Below are positions 12,858-25,100 of a stretch of 64,000 nt of DNA, in pieces (position 1 is the stretch's first letter; the number at the start of each line of letters is the position of its first letter). The translations under genes and the position numbers were made by a program. The stretch comes from Metopolophium dirhodum. Its lineage: Eukaryota > Arthropoda > Insecta > Hemiptera > Aphididae. The stretch lies in NCBI RefSeq assembly GCF_019925205.1, contig NC_083567.1, positions 7,998,001 to 8,062,000 on the forward strand, read 5' to 3'. Under the pieces are notes generated by a model. The model did no database searches. It saw only the letters and a list, made by a program, of their open reading frames with translations, and was not told the origin of the DNA.

Positions 12858-14723
12858 CGTAAATCTCAAAATCCCTTTTTGAGGACTTCCCCGGGCTCCT
12901 ATTGGCCGTAGCGTGATGTTATATAACCTAACTATAGCCTTTCTCGATAAATGGACTATCCAACACAAAAATAATTTTTCAATTCGAACCACTATTTTCT
13001 GAGCTTAGCGCATTCAACCAAACAAACTCTTCAGCTTCATAATATTAATATGGATATTATGTTAGTATTACTTTTAATAATTGTCATTTTTAAGGTATAA
13101 ATGTAATAAATATATGTTTGAAAAATATAATAACAAGTAAACAATGTATTATATGACAACTATAACCTGTTAATCTTTCTAATCAAACCAAGTATACCTA
13201 TAACATAAAATTATATTATAATTATTTTTCGATTTAATTAACTGTATAATCAACGAAATAATACTATAATAGTATAATATTTATTGTACGGCGTTGGCAT
13301 GGACTGTTATTTCCGTGGACTTTTTTTCCGTTAGATTTTTATGATACAAAAGTGAATCTAGTTAGTACTTTAAGGGCCTAAAATTGTGTGCAGTAGTAAA
13401 TTTAAAAGTGTGCGGTACTTATTTTCGGCTTTTATAAATTTTTATTTGATTAATATTCAATATTGGTTATTGAAAAATACTAATTAGCATATTATATTCG
13501 TTTAAAATCCTTAACGATAAAAATAATACCGACTACACCATATTCTGGGCGGCTTATAATATAATAAGTATATTAACCCAAGCTATTTCGTTTTTAATTT
13601 AAAAATGTTCAGTCATAATAGTCATAATATAGCCATATGTAGGTATCAAGGAATTTTATAGAAGATTGTCTTAGATTGTATTTATTATAACTAGTTATTA
13701 ATGAATAGAATAGAAAAAACAATTATGCAATGAAGTTATATATGGAATGTGCACCACTAGATCTATGTTCATTATTTTAAAATATTTTGGTGTGGAATAA
13801 GGTGTGCAGAAGCAAAATATCGAATTTTTAAGCAAAATCAGTTTTTGACAAAATCGATTTTGTTTATTCATCAGATATTATTTTTATATTTACTCGCTAA
13901 CAGTACTCGTATAGTCGTATCAGTCGTATCGTCAAACAGTTTATAATCGCTATTGATATTCTTAGAAGTTTAATGGAAATTACGATTTTATAGACAGATG
14001 ATGATATTATGTAATGGATATATATAAATATATATAATATATTATTAAATTTTTACTGTGAAAAAAATTCAAAACGCAATTTATGCAAATTATATTTATT
14101 TTTAAATAAACACGAATGACCTAATCTCGAGGTTTTTTTTTTTGGGGGGGGGGGGTCTTGAGTCTTGACCAACCCCCTCCCCCCCCCCCCCCCAATGGTT
14201 CCACGACTGGTTAAAACAAAAATAAAATTATAAAAGCCAATGAAATTGAACTTGAACTTGTTTATGTTTAATTATTATATAATGGAGATATTATTATGTT
14301 TGGGGGATAAGAAGTTTTTCCTTTTTCATTCAACTATTTCGTCTAATTGTTTTAATATTTTTTTCATTATAAGATGTTATAAAAAACGGTTTGAAGGATT
14401 GAAGTCCAAACTTACTTGACTGACAATCTATTTTTATTTCATGGTTTAAATCTTAAAAGCCAAAAACAGAACACTTTAAATTTGTAACAAATAGTAATAT
14501 TTGATGTAATACACTTTCTATGAAATGAATAGTATAATACTACAGTAATTCACTAAAACTATGATTAGTAAATAATATAGTGTATAAATTATAAAATGTA
14601 GGTAAAATTATGATTTTTTTCTTATTTCCCATAGGTATATTAGGCTGATGTAGATAATACATTTGACTAAGATCTATTTGTTTTTTATACTCTTACAAAT
14701 TAAAGGTAATTTTTACACTAAAA

Positions 14724-17700
14724 CTAATTCAATCCAGACAATAGTGGCAAATTATTCCAAAATTCGTATTCTTCTACGTACGGTCTCTCACATTTTATAG
14801 GGCGACTTGAATTTATTAAAATAAATTCATATTTATTGGTATCAAATGTTGGCCATTTTTCTCCATTATCGGTGCCGTCAATAGTGAGAATGCTAAAAAA
14901 AATAATTAATTAAATTAATTAAACGATGCATATTTTATTATGCTGATACTGCTGGAATAATAACGATAACGTACTCTTTAGTAGCGAAATTTGTCCATAT
15001 ATTAACCATCAGAATTGAAACACGTAGGTCCTCTCCTTGTAAGTCTCCCAATCCTGCTCTTAAGAATAGACTTGTCGTATCGTCGGCGTGAGTTACACCT
15101 AATTTTTTTGGAAATGGATATGGTCCATAAAACGAATTATAAGATACATAATTCAAATGATCGTAAATGTAATAATAAACTGATGACGACAGCTCAATTG
15201 CCATTTTAAAAACACCATGTAAAATCAGTCCACTTGAAAACATCTGATAAAATCAAAAATACAATTTTAATTTAATGACTTATAACTGATTTATAACTTT
15301 TTACTTCGAACACAAGCAACTATAACATGACTGTAATGTCCAATATTATTATATTAACTGAATAGGTATTGCTAAGAAAATACGTTAAAATATGTAAATA
15401 ATTCTAGTATTCATATTTTAATATTTTATATAGGTAACATTAATTTAAATGATTTTATTATTTGACACAATATTCAATTAGTACTTACTTTAACAGCATT
15501 CAAAGGATCTTCAAAGGTACCATCAGGAAAGTATCGTTCAAATATCTTGTCCCCAATTACTGAAATATCTGAATACTTTGTCGTATATCTATACTGCAAC
15601 AATGATGATATATAATGATCAAAATCATCTAAGAACTCTGTATACACAAGATTAGTCTCGTTATACATTCCTAAAAAAAAAAATATATATTATTTAATTT
15701 TATTTATTCCTGTGAGCAAATTGTGGTTGTTTTTGATGAGTTCTAAAAAAATAATAACTAATGCCAGATATTAAACGAATATAAAATGGCCCAAGACTTT
15801 CAACTACCGTATACTAAAGAACCTTGTATTTGAAGCATTAATCTAACAAAAATAAATAAATATAAAATAATTTTAACTTATAAAAAAGTAATTTATTTTC
15901 ATGTTAAATAATGACTAAAAGCTATATCGTTTTTATTTCCAATATTACCTATTATTTATTACCATTTACCAACACTATTATAATACATGATTACTCACGA
16001 GAAGCAAAAATACCACCTTCTCCAGAGTTCATTCCTATTAGTACTGGAACTTTGGATTCTTGTTTAAAGTCAAGCAGAGGATATTTGCACAAAAATGATT
16101 CTTTTTGACCAACACAGTTTTCAACCACAGGTATTAAATTAATTACCGGATAATTTCTCCACTCCTATAACGATTTTTATAATAATTAAACTAATTTTCA
16201 GACGTTCAATATATTTCGAGCGCTGGAATAAATGTATAAAATCAACTAAGTACCAGCTATACCCTGCAGTGGTGTGCTGAACATTTATAAACCATGATGC
16301 CCAGCATACATTTCAGTACCTACTCACACAGTAAATATTTAAATTTTTGTTTTATGTTATTGGTTACCATAATGTATCCAACCACCCCACCCCAAAAACA
16401 AAATCCACCATCACACCTAGGTGTCATAAAACCCCGTTCAGCACGCCTACACTATATGAATCAGTGTATTATGCTATTACATATTTACATCATAAAACCA
16501 CTAAAAAATTATGTATTTAGACATTTAATTGAAAACTTTAATTTTTTAGCTCGAAAGTGAAATGGTAAGTGCCTACTTCTTATATTATTTATCATTTTCA
16601 ATATTGTTTAAATATACAATTATAATATGATATTTACAAAAATACTGTTGTATAAATCCACTAATACGTTCACAGGCACTTGTTTTAAACACTGAACCAT
16701 TTTTTTTGGCTCCACGGGACATCCAGAAAAAGTTGATATGGCAGAAGCTCTTCGTCTAGCCCAGCCAGGTGGAGATACACCCCATAAGTTTAATGGCGTT
16801 CCACTAGCCATAATTGCTTTATGAAACAATCCTTAAAATAAAATGACATTGAAATGCTTTAACATTTGATCACATAGTTAAACGTTATACCAATGCAATG
16901 TGTTGAATGTACCTTTGCTCATAGGTGACAAAATATGTAATCCAACACCAGCGCTTCGACCAAACAATGTTACTTTTTTGGGATCCCCACCAAATTTGTC
17001 AATATTATTTTTGACCCATTTCAATGCTAAGACTTGATCTTTCATACCATAATTACCTGGTAAAACTTCGTCTTCCGTACTTAAAAAGCCTGAAAATATT
17101 AACTAAAACTATAAGTAAATATATTAAAGTCGTATTATTAAATTATATTTAATTTTCCAGATTTGTGACTTTATTACACAATATTTATCTAAGATAGGTA
17201 GGTACTATCACGTATTCATTTTTAGACTGAGTAATGTAAAATGAGTTATCCTACCTAACTAATATTATTAGTCATTATGTGACATATTATAAAAACTAGA
17301 TTTCCAGATAGATTAAAACAAATTTGTTAGTTTATTATTATTATTATCTATGTACCTATTATACATATTAGGTGACTGGTGACTATAATCAATCTAATAA
17401 CAATACACAATTGTAGTAGGTAGGTAGTCAATATTAGTTCCATACAACATACATAATATATCCGTATCTGACATTCCATATGTGTGTAGTGTGTGCTTAT
17501 ACCTATGTTTATATCGTATGTATTATATGATCCAGGTTAGGTCTTAGATAATACATAAGACAGATACAATTCCACTTCATGAGAAAAAAAAGATTTCACT
17601 AAGTGGATGCGACATATAAACTTAAATAAATGAATATAATATACCGAGAGCTCCAAGTCTGTAATTTATGGTAACGAGAACGATATCCTTGTCTAACAAA

Positions 17701-18397
17701 TATTGAGGACCGTACAAACTCAAACTTCCGCCATCTGCAAAATAACCACCTACAGCTATCCAAAACATAACGGGAAGCAATTTTTGTTCACCATTTTTCG
17801 GAATCTAAAAATATTATAATAATGGAAACTTTTTGCTTATAAACGGTGGACATTTATTTTGTTTTAACGAATTACGATGGTTGAACTACTCTGCACGATT
17901 ACCTTAGGTGTATACACGTTTAGATATAGACAATCCTCTACGCCGACGACATTATCGGCTTCTTTATAATAGAATAAATTCTTCTGAATACACACTTGTG
18001 GCTCAGTAGTAGCATTAAAAATACCTGTCCATGGATCAGCTGGTTCTGGATCCTATACAATAATAATCTGATTTTAATCCAGTTAAAGATGACGCTACAC
18101 GGGGGTATTTGCTAAACATTTTCATATTTAAAATTTCTTTTCTTCTATTGCAGCCATTAAAATATATTTCAATCAGTATATTATGTTTAATATACGTAAT
18201 AAATATTTATGGCTTACCTCAAATCTAAGATCTCTAACGGGTGGTTTGGCATAGGGTATTCCCTGAAATGCGTTGAATTCTCTTCCATTTCTTGAATTCA
18301 AAATACTTCCTCGTATTTTTCCTTGGCTTAATTGTAAAATATCATCTGTACCATGTACGAGACCAAAAAGTAATGAGAAAACACCAAATATTTTCAT
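14724..18397 (-). CDS. EstC: divergent type-B carboxylesterase, nine coding exons, 548 aa
   Basis: Coding exons: 18397-18218, 18052-17903, 17804-17645, 17089-16913, 16831-16638, 16164-15999, 15670-15489, 15243-14975, 14892-14724. The sum is 1647 nt, in frame. The ATG at 18397 was chosen over an in-frame TTG because a TTGCAG acceptor lies between them. The triad residues remain: Ser209, Glu336 in NSGEGG and His455 in GVTHADD. Three things are odd. The nucleophile elbow is GRSAG. Three residues present in every intact paralogue directly after it are deleted (exon 4 is 177 nt instead of 186). The oxyanion strand reads IAVGG instead of HGGG. The protein stops at SGLN with no tail. It is probably secreted. 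The frame is intact, so it is not an obvious pseudogene, but activity may be altered or lost. Confidence 0.9.
16266..16455. mobile_element. MITE-like element in EstC intron 5
   Basis: Short imperfect inverted ends, cagtggtgtgctgaac at about 16268 and gttcagcacgcctacac at about 16437, bracket about 185 bp of non-coding sequence in the intron between exons 5 and 6. The CAGTGG-type end recalls hAT-derived MITEs. No clear target duplication was found. Confidence 0.4.
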
Positions 18398-18774
18398 ATT
18401 TAACTGCAATATTATATGAAATGTTTACTTAATATTTTACATACATTTTTACAAAACGGCTCCATATTATAGAACAAAACATATACAAATATAAAATGAA
18501 CCAACAACGTATAATAGTACATTAGTACTTACAACAAAGATGTGTTATATTGATATATTTAAGAATATCCACTCGAGTTTAATTTTTCGATAATACAAAT
18601 TACAAGCAATATTTGATGAAATAGATTGGTATGTATAATACATCAGAGCATAATAGCTCAATATAGTTTGAAAATAACATTAAAACCGACTTTAATAATA
18701 TTATGAAACAATTGAAGTAAATTAATCAATTGAAAAATATTATAATATTAAATCAAAGTTTTTAAAGTTCTTAC

Positions 18775-18990
18775 CGTCTGCAGATTTTTGTAAGAATGAT
18801 ACCAAATATTAATGCACAAATATGTACTATGAAAAAAACGATAACTATAGTTAATGCTTTATACTAACACAATGTTGTACAATCAGCAATCGGCGGTAGA
18901 TGTTATACGTTGACCGGCCATTTTCGGTTTCAGTTCAGGATTGTTTTGATCACCGAAAAACTGAGCTCTATTTAGGGTCAATAGGTGAAG
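18775..18990 (-). promoter_or_regulatory. EstC non-coding exon 0 and conserved promoter blocks
   Basis: A good donor on the minus strand (GACG|GTAAGA, exon end at 18775) would splice to the TTGCAG acceptor at about 18405 just before the start codon, leaving an intron of about 370 bp. Upstream come the three shared blocks: block 1 at 18884 (cagcaatcggcggtagatgt), block 2 at 18936 (caggattgttttgatcaccg) and block 3 at 18974 (agggtcaataggtgaag). Order and rough spacing match EstA and EstB. Confidence 0.55.
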
Positions 18991-20380
18991 TAGGTGATGT
19001 ATAAATAATAATAAATTATAGTAAAAACTATTAAAATTATTTCTTCAGTCAATTGACTTTTGCACCTGAAATATTCAATGTTAGATAAATTATAACCATA
19101 ATATACACCAGATACCTACAGTTTAAATAATTGTGATAATATATAACACATTTTATACGATATACGACTCAGGAATGTTTGTGTTTTGTATAAACTTCAA
19201 CGTTTAGCAGTAGCTATAACGGAACAAACATGTAATTGAAGATATAGTAGATACATCTTGTTGTTGATTTTCGGTAACTTAATCTTAATTTAAACTTAAT
19301 CTCAAACCATTTTTCCAATGTATATAATTTATATTATTCAAAGTTAGTAAATTATTAGAAAATATTTTAATCTTATTATTTGTATAGTAATAAGTAGGTA
19401 TTATATTGAGTTATTATTGTAATATATTATATAGCGAACATTCACTATCTTGAATAATTATGTTTATCAAAAATATAGAAATAAAATTATTTTTAAAATT
19501 CATAAAAAATATTGACTGACGCAAGTCGTCAACGTTTTGTTTCCCAATAAAATAATAACTGTATATATTATTTGTAAAAAATTAATTTTTACTTTAAAAA
19601 AGTCTATCAAGTACCTATAATGATTAACAGATTATATAAATATAGATTATCAAACATTTAAATGATAATCACGTACTAACCATACTCTCTAAAATTTTAA
19701 AGCTTCTTATAATATTTAAATATTTGATAAAATTAAATTAGTATTTAAAAATATTTATGGTATTCAATTTACCTAATATTGATAATATTGAATAAACATG
19801 GTATAATTTTCAAAATGTTTGGGCTATAGACGATTGAAAAGTTTGATTTATTTTTTTTTTCAATAAATGTCGATACAAAAAGCTTGAAAATTTAATACAA
19901 GGCTCCTACTATATTGTTACAATGATTCTGTAGTTATAAATAAATGTGGGTGGTGGGTTAGGTTAGCAGCGTTTTTTAATCAGGTGGATGAAACCACAAT
20001 ACAGATACTCTAATTCCAATTTCCAATACAGGCTACAGAGTAACTACGGCCTGCCACCTGGTAAGGGCGTTCTCACGTCATCAACGTGGCCACGTCATAT
20101 CTACCCATTTGGCCTTATTTTTGTCATATAAAATATATGATAAAGCAATGATTATATATTTACCGCACTGTTAAATAACGTGGTCTGAGAACAGTCAACA
20201 ATTTATTCATATCACCCTTTCAAAAAAATTGAGCACGCCACCGCGGCTTGAGTGTGACAGGCGATAATCAACCTTATAGTGGAGCAAAAGTAAGGGTTAA
20301 CAAAACAGCTATATCATAGTATTAAATTTAAAAATAATCACGAAACTGAGTCTCGGTTAAAACTAAAATAATTATATACA

Positions 20381-20480
20381 GGGGGACAGAGTGGCTGAGC
20401 GGACTAAGGCGTCGGCTGCGACGCAGCCGACGCTGGTTCGATACCTCTGTCGCGGGTGGCATTTTTCTTCGGGCAATTTT
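20381..20480 (+). repeat. tRNA-derived SINE head (partial copy)
   Basis: The segment has a perfect pol III A box (TGGCTGAGCGG) and B box (GGTTCGATACC) and a 7-bp acceptor-like pairing (GACAGAG with CTCTGTC). The T stem is too short and the anticodon arm is an oversized hairpin, so it is not a working tRNA gene. It is followed by ggtggcatttttcttcggg, which closely matches the sequence after the tRNA head of the full SINE at 41118-41438. That marks both as members of one SINE lineage. Confidence 0.65.
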
Positions 20481-20852
20481 TAGTTTTCAATTTTTTCTAA
20501 AAATATTAATAAAATGTTGTTAGTTAAAAACATAACCTACAAGGCTCCTATTATATTGTTACAATAGCAGTTAAAAAATATTAAAAATACATAAGTCACA
20601 ATTTTCTTTTTTATAAGCATTTAAAGTTCGTATTTTGACACAATACGTAAAAATGACGAAAATTTGAAAATTATTTTAAGTTATAAATTCGTAAAAATTG
20701 TTCTTTTTAATCTAAGATTTGAAAATTGAATACAAGATTGCTCATAAGTTTGTCTTCCTTTATCAAAAAAAAATGTCTACAAGAAAGTCAAATTAAATTG
20801 TTGTGAGTTTTAGATACTTGATTTTACCAAAGTTTTTGTGACTATTAAATTT

Positions 20853-20962
20853 CAGTGCCGCTGATTAGGGGGGTGTGGGGGGCTTCGCCCCCACGGTGTA
20901 TTTTACACTTTGATTTTCTAGGACTCTAGCCCCTGTAACTATTCAATCCTAGTTACGCCCAT
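20853..20962. mobile_element. Short hAT-like non-autonomous element, copy 1
   Basis: About 110 bp containing a G-rich hairpin (gggggcttcgccccc) and ending in ggactctagcccctgtaact, then attcaatcctagttacgcccatg. The reverse complement of that end (CATGGGCGTAACTAGG) resembles hAT-type termini, and the left end (CAGTGCCGCTGATTAGG) is a loose inverted match. A second copy lies at 24403-24514. Confidence 0.5.
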
Positions 20963-21944
20963 GTTTGTCGTCAAGACAGGCTACATCGCTGCGAGTTGTT
21001 GTACGCCGCTCCCGCTCGTAATGCTGTTTTTATACCATGGAGTAAGATTTCTAAGGGTAAATTTATTACTCCATGTGTTATACACAGTTCTTGTCTAGTA
21101 GTATAAGGTCTATGGTATTATGCCTCATATCATGAACTATCTTACTATTATCTTAGTTCATGCACATATTAATAAATTATTATCATTATTCGCTTCGTAT
21201 CATTTTGTATTGTTTACTTTCCGCGGCCAACACCCTTTTCATTATTAATTAATAGTATTGTTCGCACGTAAAACGTCTTTCCGCTATTGCAGCGTACATT
21301 TTTCTTCGTCGTTTCTGTGATTTGTTCCTACTGTTATACTGTTTTATTGAAGTCGCGCTGTGCGCAAACTTTTATTATTATTAATATTATTACTATTATT
21401 CTGTGCTTCAGCAGTCACATATCATTGTATTGGTATTTTTTGTGATATGTTAACTAAATATCCTCACTTTGAGATCAATCAAAATATAGGCCTACAAAAC
21501 ATTACGATATCGTGAGTAGTCCTGTTATTATAAATATTCCTGCACTATCGTCATGCCAGCATGGTATTATTTATATATACGCAGTAAATTAAGCTAGTCG
21601 TTAAGTTGCCCAATTCTTGTAACTGTACCCTGTGGTCATTGCACCAGACCGGATCGACCACAGGGCCCCCGTTCCCCATAACTATGAATTCAATCCTAAC
21701 TTCCTATAATTCAAAACAGTTTGGTTTACCGTCCTATGCAGCGTCACGAAAAAAGATGGCCTATCCACGCCTTGTCAGACGTGTGTATGTTGCGTGGCCT
21801 ATCTACGATATCAGTAGGTTGATACCGAGTGGTCCTTCTTTAGCTTTTTTGATTTCTCAGTTGTTAAATTCTCAACACCTGTTTAAAAGCTACCAACAAA
21901 AATGTTTTCAAATACCCAAATGCATTATATATTTTAAGTACCTT

Positions 21945-22160
21945 AGTACCTTATTATCTATACAAAGTTATACATAATATAATATATATTAACAAGATTG
22001 AAATTAACAGTTTATTTTATCATTAATATATCCAGATTAATGTAATCCAATTATGTACCTTAATACCTATACAAAGTTATACATAGTATAATATATCTTA
22101 ATAAGATTGAAATATACTGTTAATTTTATCATTAATACATCCAGATTAATCCAGTCCAGA
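21945..22160. repeat. 109-bp tandem duplication at the EstD 3' end
   Basis: Two diverged copies with a period of 109 bp: tacaaagttatacat occurs at 21961 and at 22070, and ccagattaat at 22032 and at 22141. The right copy includes the EstD stop codon and last residues; the left copy lies in the presumed 3' UTR. It does not change the reading frame. Confidence 0.7.
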
Positions 22161-25100
22161 TAATAGTGGCAAACTATTCCAAAATGTATACTCGTCTACA
22201 TATGGCTTCTCAGACGTGATTGGGTTACTTGAATTAATTAAAACAAATTCGTATTTCTGGGTGTTAAATTTTGGGAACGGTTCTCCTTTATCCGTGCCAT
22301 CAATAGTGGGAAAACTAAAAATAAAGTTAAAATTGTTTGTAAGCCCGAAGCTTTTTGTTCACCGAAAAATCGATAAACAAGATAACGTACTCTGTTGTAG
22401 CAAAACGTGTCCATAAATTCACCATAAGATTTGATACATCGAGGTCCTTTCCCTGTAGGACTGCCCGACCGGCTGTATAGAATAGGTTTGTGACTTCGTC
22501 AGCGTGCGTTACACCTAATTTTTTTGAACACGGATATGGTCCATACAACGAATTGAATGAAAAATTATTCAAATAATCGTAAATGTAATAATAAACCGGT
22601 TGTGAAAGCTTGGTTGCCATTTGAAAGACACCGTGTAAAATTAATCCACCGGAAATCATCTTGAAACATTTAATATTTGAAATTAATTTATTTCATAAAA
22701 CCTTGTGTCGAAAACAAGTAATATTATACGAGGCTGTTGCTTCTATAAAATCGTAAACAATATATCACACGAAGTGTATTTTTCACCAGCGAAAAACGTT
22801 GGCGTTGTAACTTGTAAATAATTATAATAGATTTTGAAAACATTAATTTTAATCGTCTTAAAAATCGTTTTCTATCCATTATTTATTCAATAGGTACTTA
22901 CTTTTACTGCATTCAAAGGCTCTCTCAACTTCCCGTTAGAAAAGTATCGTTTATATATCTTGTCACCAATTAATGGAATATCAGAATATTTTGTCGTATA
23001 TCTATACAGTAAAAACGATGATACATAATGATTGAAATCTTCTAAAAACTCTGTGTACACTAGATCAGTCGCGTTGTACATTCCTATTCAAAATATAAAA
23101 ATTAGATTTGAATTTTTTTCCGGGAGTAGGTATAAAGAAATTTAAATTCTCAGTAATTTAATCTAAAACGAAAACCAGCGTGCTTCACTTACACTTATTT
23201 TATGTTGACAACTAAAAGTTAAATTCCTAATTATCATAAGTTTTCTTCAACATTTTAGATTAAAATATAATTATTACTCACGAGAAGCAAAAATGCCACC
23301 CTCTCCAGAGTTCATTCCCATTAATACGGGAACTTTTGTTAATTGTTCAAAGTAAAGTAAAGGATAATCACACAAAAATGATTCTTTTGAACAATTACAT
23401 TTTTCTGCAACAGGCATCATACTTATAATCGGGTAATTTCTCCACTCCTGTAAAAATAAATGGAAATATTTATAAAATGTGCCCAATTTTATGACACATA
23501 ATATTGTTCAAATATATTTTATTGTTTAAATAAATTCATAGGAAAAATCCAAGTCAAAATGGACCGTTACTAGTTAGTAATACACCATAATAGAATAATG
23601 CGAATTACTAATATTAATAGAAATATATTCGAAATAAACTTAGGGTAATATTATAGGCTGACCGTCTTCGCTCAGAATCGTTGTTCATATGCTATAAATT
23701 GATATAATTGAATTCAAATTCCACACATCCGTTATAGTTACTTACTTGATGGTATACTTAACACCTACAATTGTACAGCATAGACATTACCTTCTTACCC
23801 CCTTTTTTTACTCTTAACATTTCAAAGTACAAATTAGATCTAAATTATTATCAAAAATACACTCAATATTATAGATCAAAGTTTTTTTTTTCTGCTATAA
23901 AGTGACTCAAGGCACAAAAAAATGTGTAAAATATGTGTATTAACCACTATATTTAAAATCTAAAATAGAATCGTTCAAATAAGAACACAAATCAAATAAT
24001 TTATTATTTATCGCATTTATAAATGACATAAATAAAATAATACAAACCATTAGGGTTTTAGTGTATTTTAGTGGTAAAAATATTTTAATGTAAAACAATT
24101 AATAGAAAATATAATTAACGTATACACTAATAATGATTAATGACCACGCATGCATATCTTAATTTAAGCCTTAAACCAAAGTTAAGACATAGTATAGTTT
24201 ATCATTATACAGTACATAACGGCTAGGGCAGTACTGCAGTAGGCGCTGACTAAAACGATGTTGGTGAATTGCGGCCCAGTCCATAAATCAAGTACGAGTT
24301 GCTGCCCGGGTTTATGAGAGGAACGTACGAATTTCAATGGCAACATATAAACAATTCAATTTCAATTTCGGTTTTAGCGGACTTTTTGTAACAACTAAAT
24401 TACAGTGAATCTTATAAGGGGGGGTGTGAGGGGGTTTGCCCCCCACGTGAAATTTTACACTTTGGTTTTGTAGGACTCTAGCCCCTGTAACTATTCAATC
24501 CTAGTTACGCCCATGCCTCTGTTTAAAAGGTTATCGCGCCGGAATTCACCGGTCTCCAGCGTCGTAAACAACACGTCAGACCGCAACTCACTCACATCCG
24601 ACCAAAATATACTTTATACATAATATAAAGTTCTGTAATACTTAAAGTATCATAATTTATAACCATATTATTTCGGAGGAAAATACACTTTATGATTTCA
24701 GTCCAAAGAAATGTGTGGAGAAAAATCGAACGTACCTTTCTTTTTTTACAGTAAAATGATCAAATGTATTTTGTTAACACATAATTGAACCATCAAAAAT
24801 AATACATCGTGCATATATATTTTATATCACGTGACCCAGTACATGGTCCTGTACTTCGATTTTTCAGTTTAAGAGTAAAAATAATTATACTTACAAATAA
24901 ATTGTTGTATAGATTCACCAATACTTTCGCAGGGATTTCTTTTAAACATTCAATCATTTGTTTTGGCTCATCAGGACACCCAGCAATAGTTGAAATAGCA
25001 GACACTCTTCGTTTCGCCCATCCTGGTGGAGATACACTCCAAATGTTTAATGGTGATGCACTTTCCATGATTGCTTTGTGGAACAACCCTATAACATTTA

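Larger units (their letters stand above)
10146..14723. other. Intergenic region between EstB and EstC
   Basis: Apart from the EstB promoter blocks, this stretch holds a fragment of the R1 repeat end (about 11085-11172), a possible small secreted-peptide ORF (12857-12711), and adjoining poly-T/poly-G and poly-C tracts at about 14132-14195. No further gene is supported. Confidence 0.5.
18991..22145. other. Intergenic region between EstC promoter and EstD, rich in repeats
   Basis: This stretch holds R1-like sequence on the reverse strand (about 19850-19925 and 20475-20800), a SINE head (20381-20480), an hAT-like short element (20853-20962), and a 109-bp tandem duplication running into the EstD 3' end. 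Between about 20990 and 21900 the base composition is less AT-rich and contains short open frames without recognisable motifs; I see no supported gene there. Confidence 0.5.

Noticed and set aside
14724..18397. EstC as a pseudogene
   Set aside because: All nine exons are in frame, splice sites are good and the triad residues remain. The odd motifs are reported as a finding instead.
20381..20460. A functional tRNA gene
   Set aside because: A and B boxes are present, but the T stem is too short, the anticodon arm is an oversized palindrome, and the flank matches a SINE found elsewhere in the window.
21606..21977. 123-codon plus-strand open frame upstream of the EstD 3' end
   Set aside because: It has no ATG at its first codon, no recognisable motif, and runs into a tandem AT-rich repeat.
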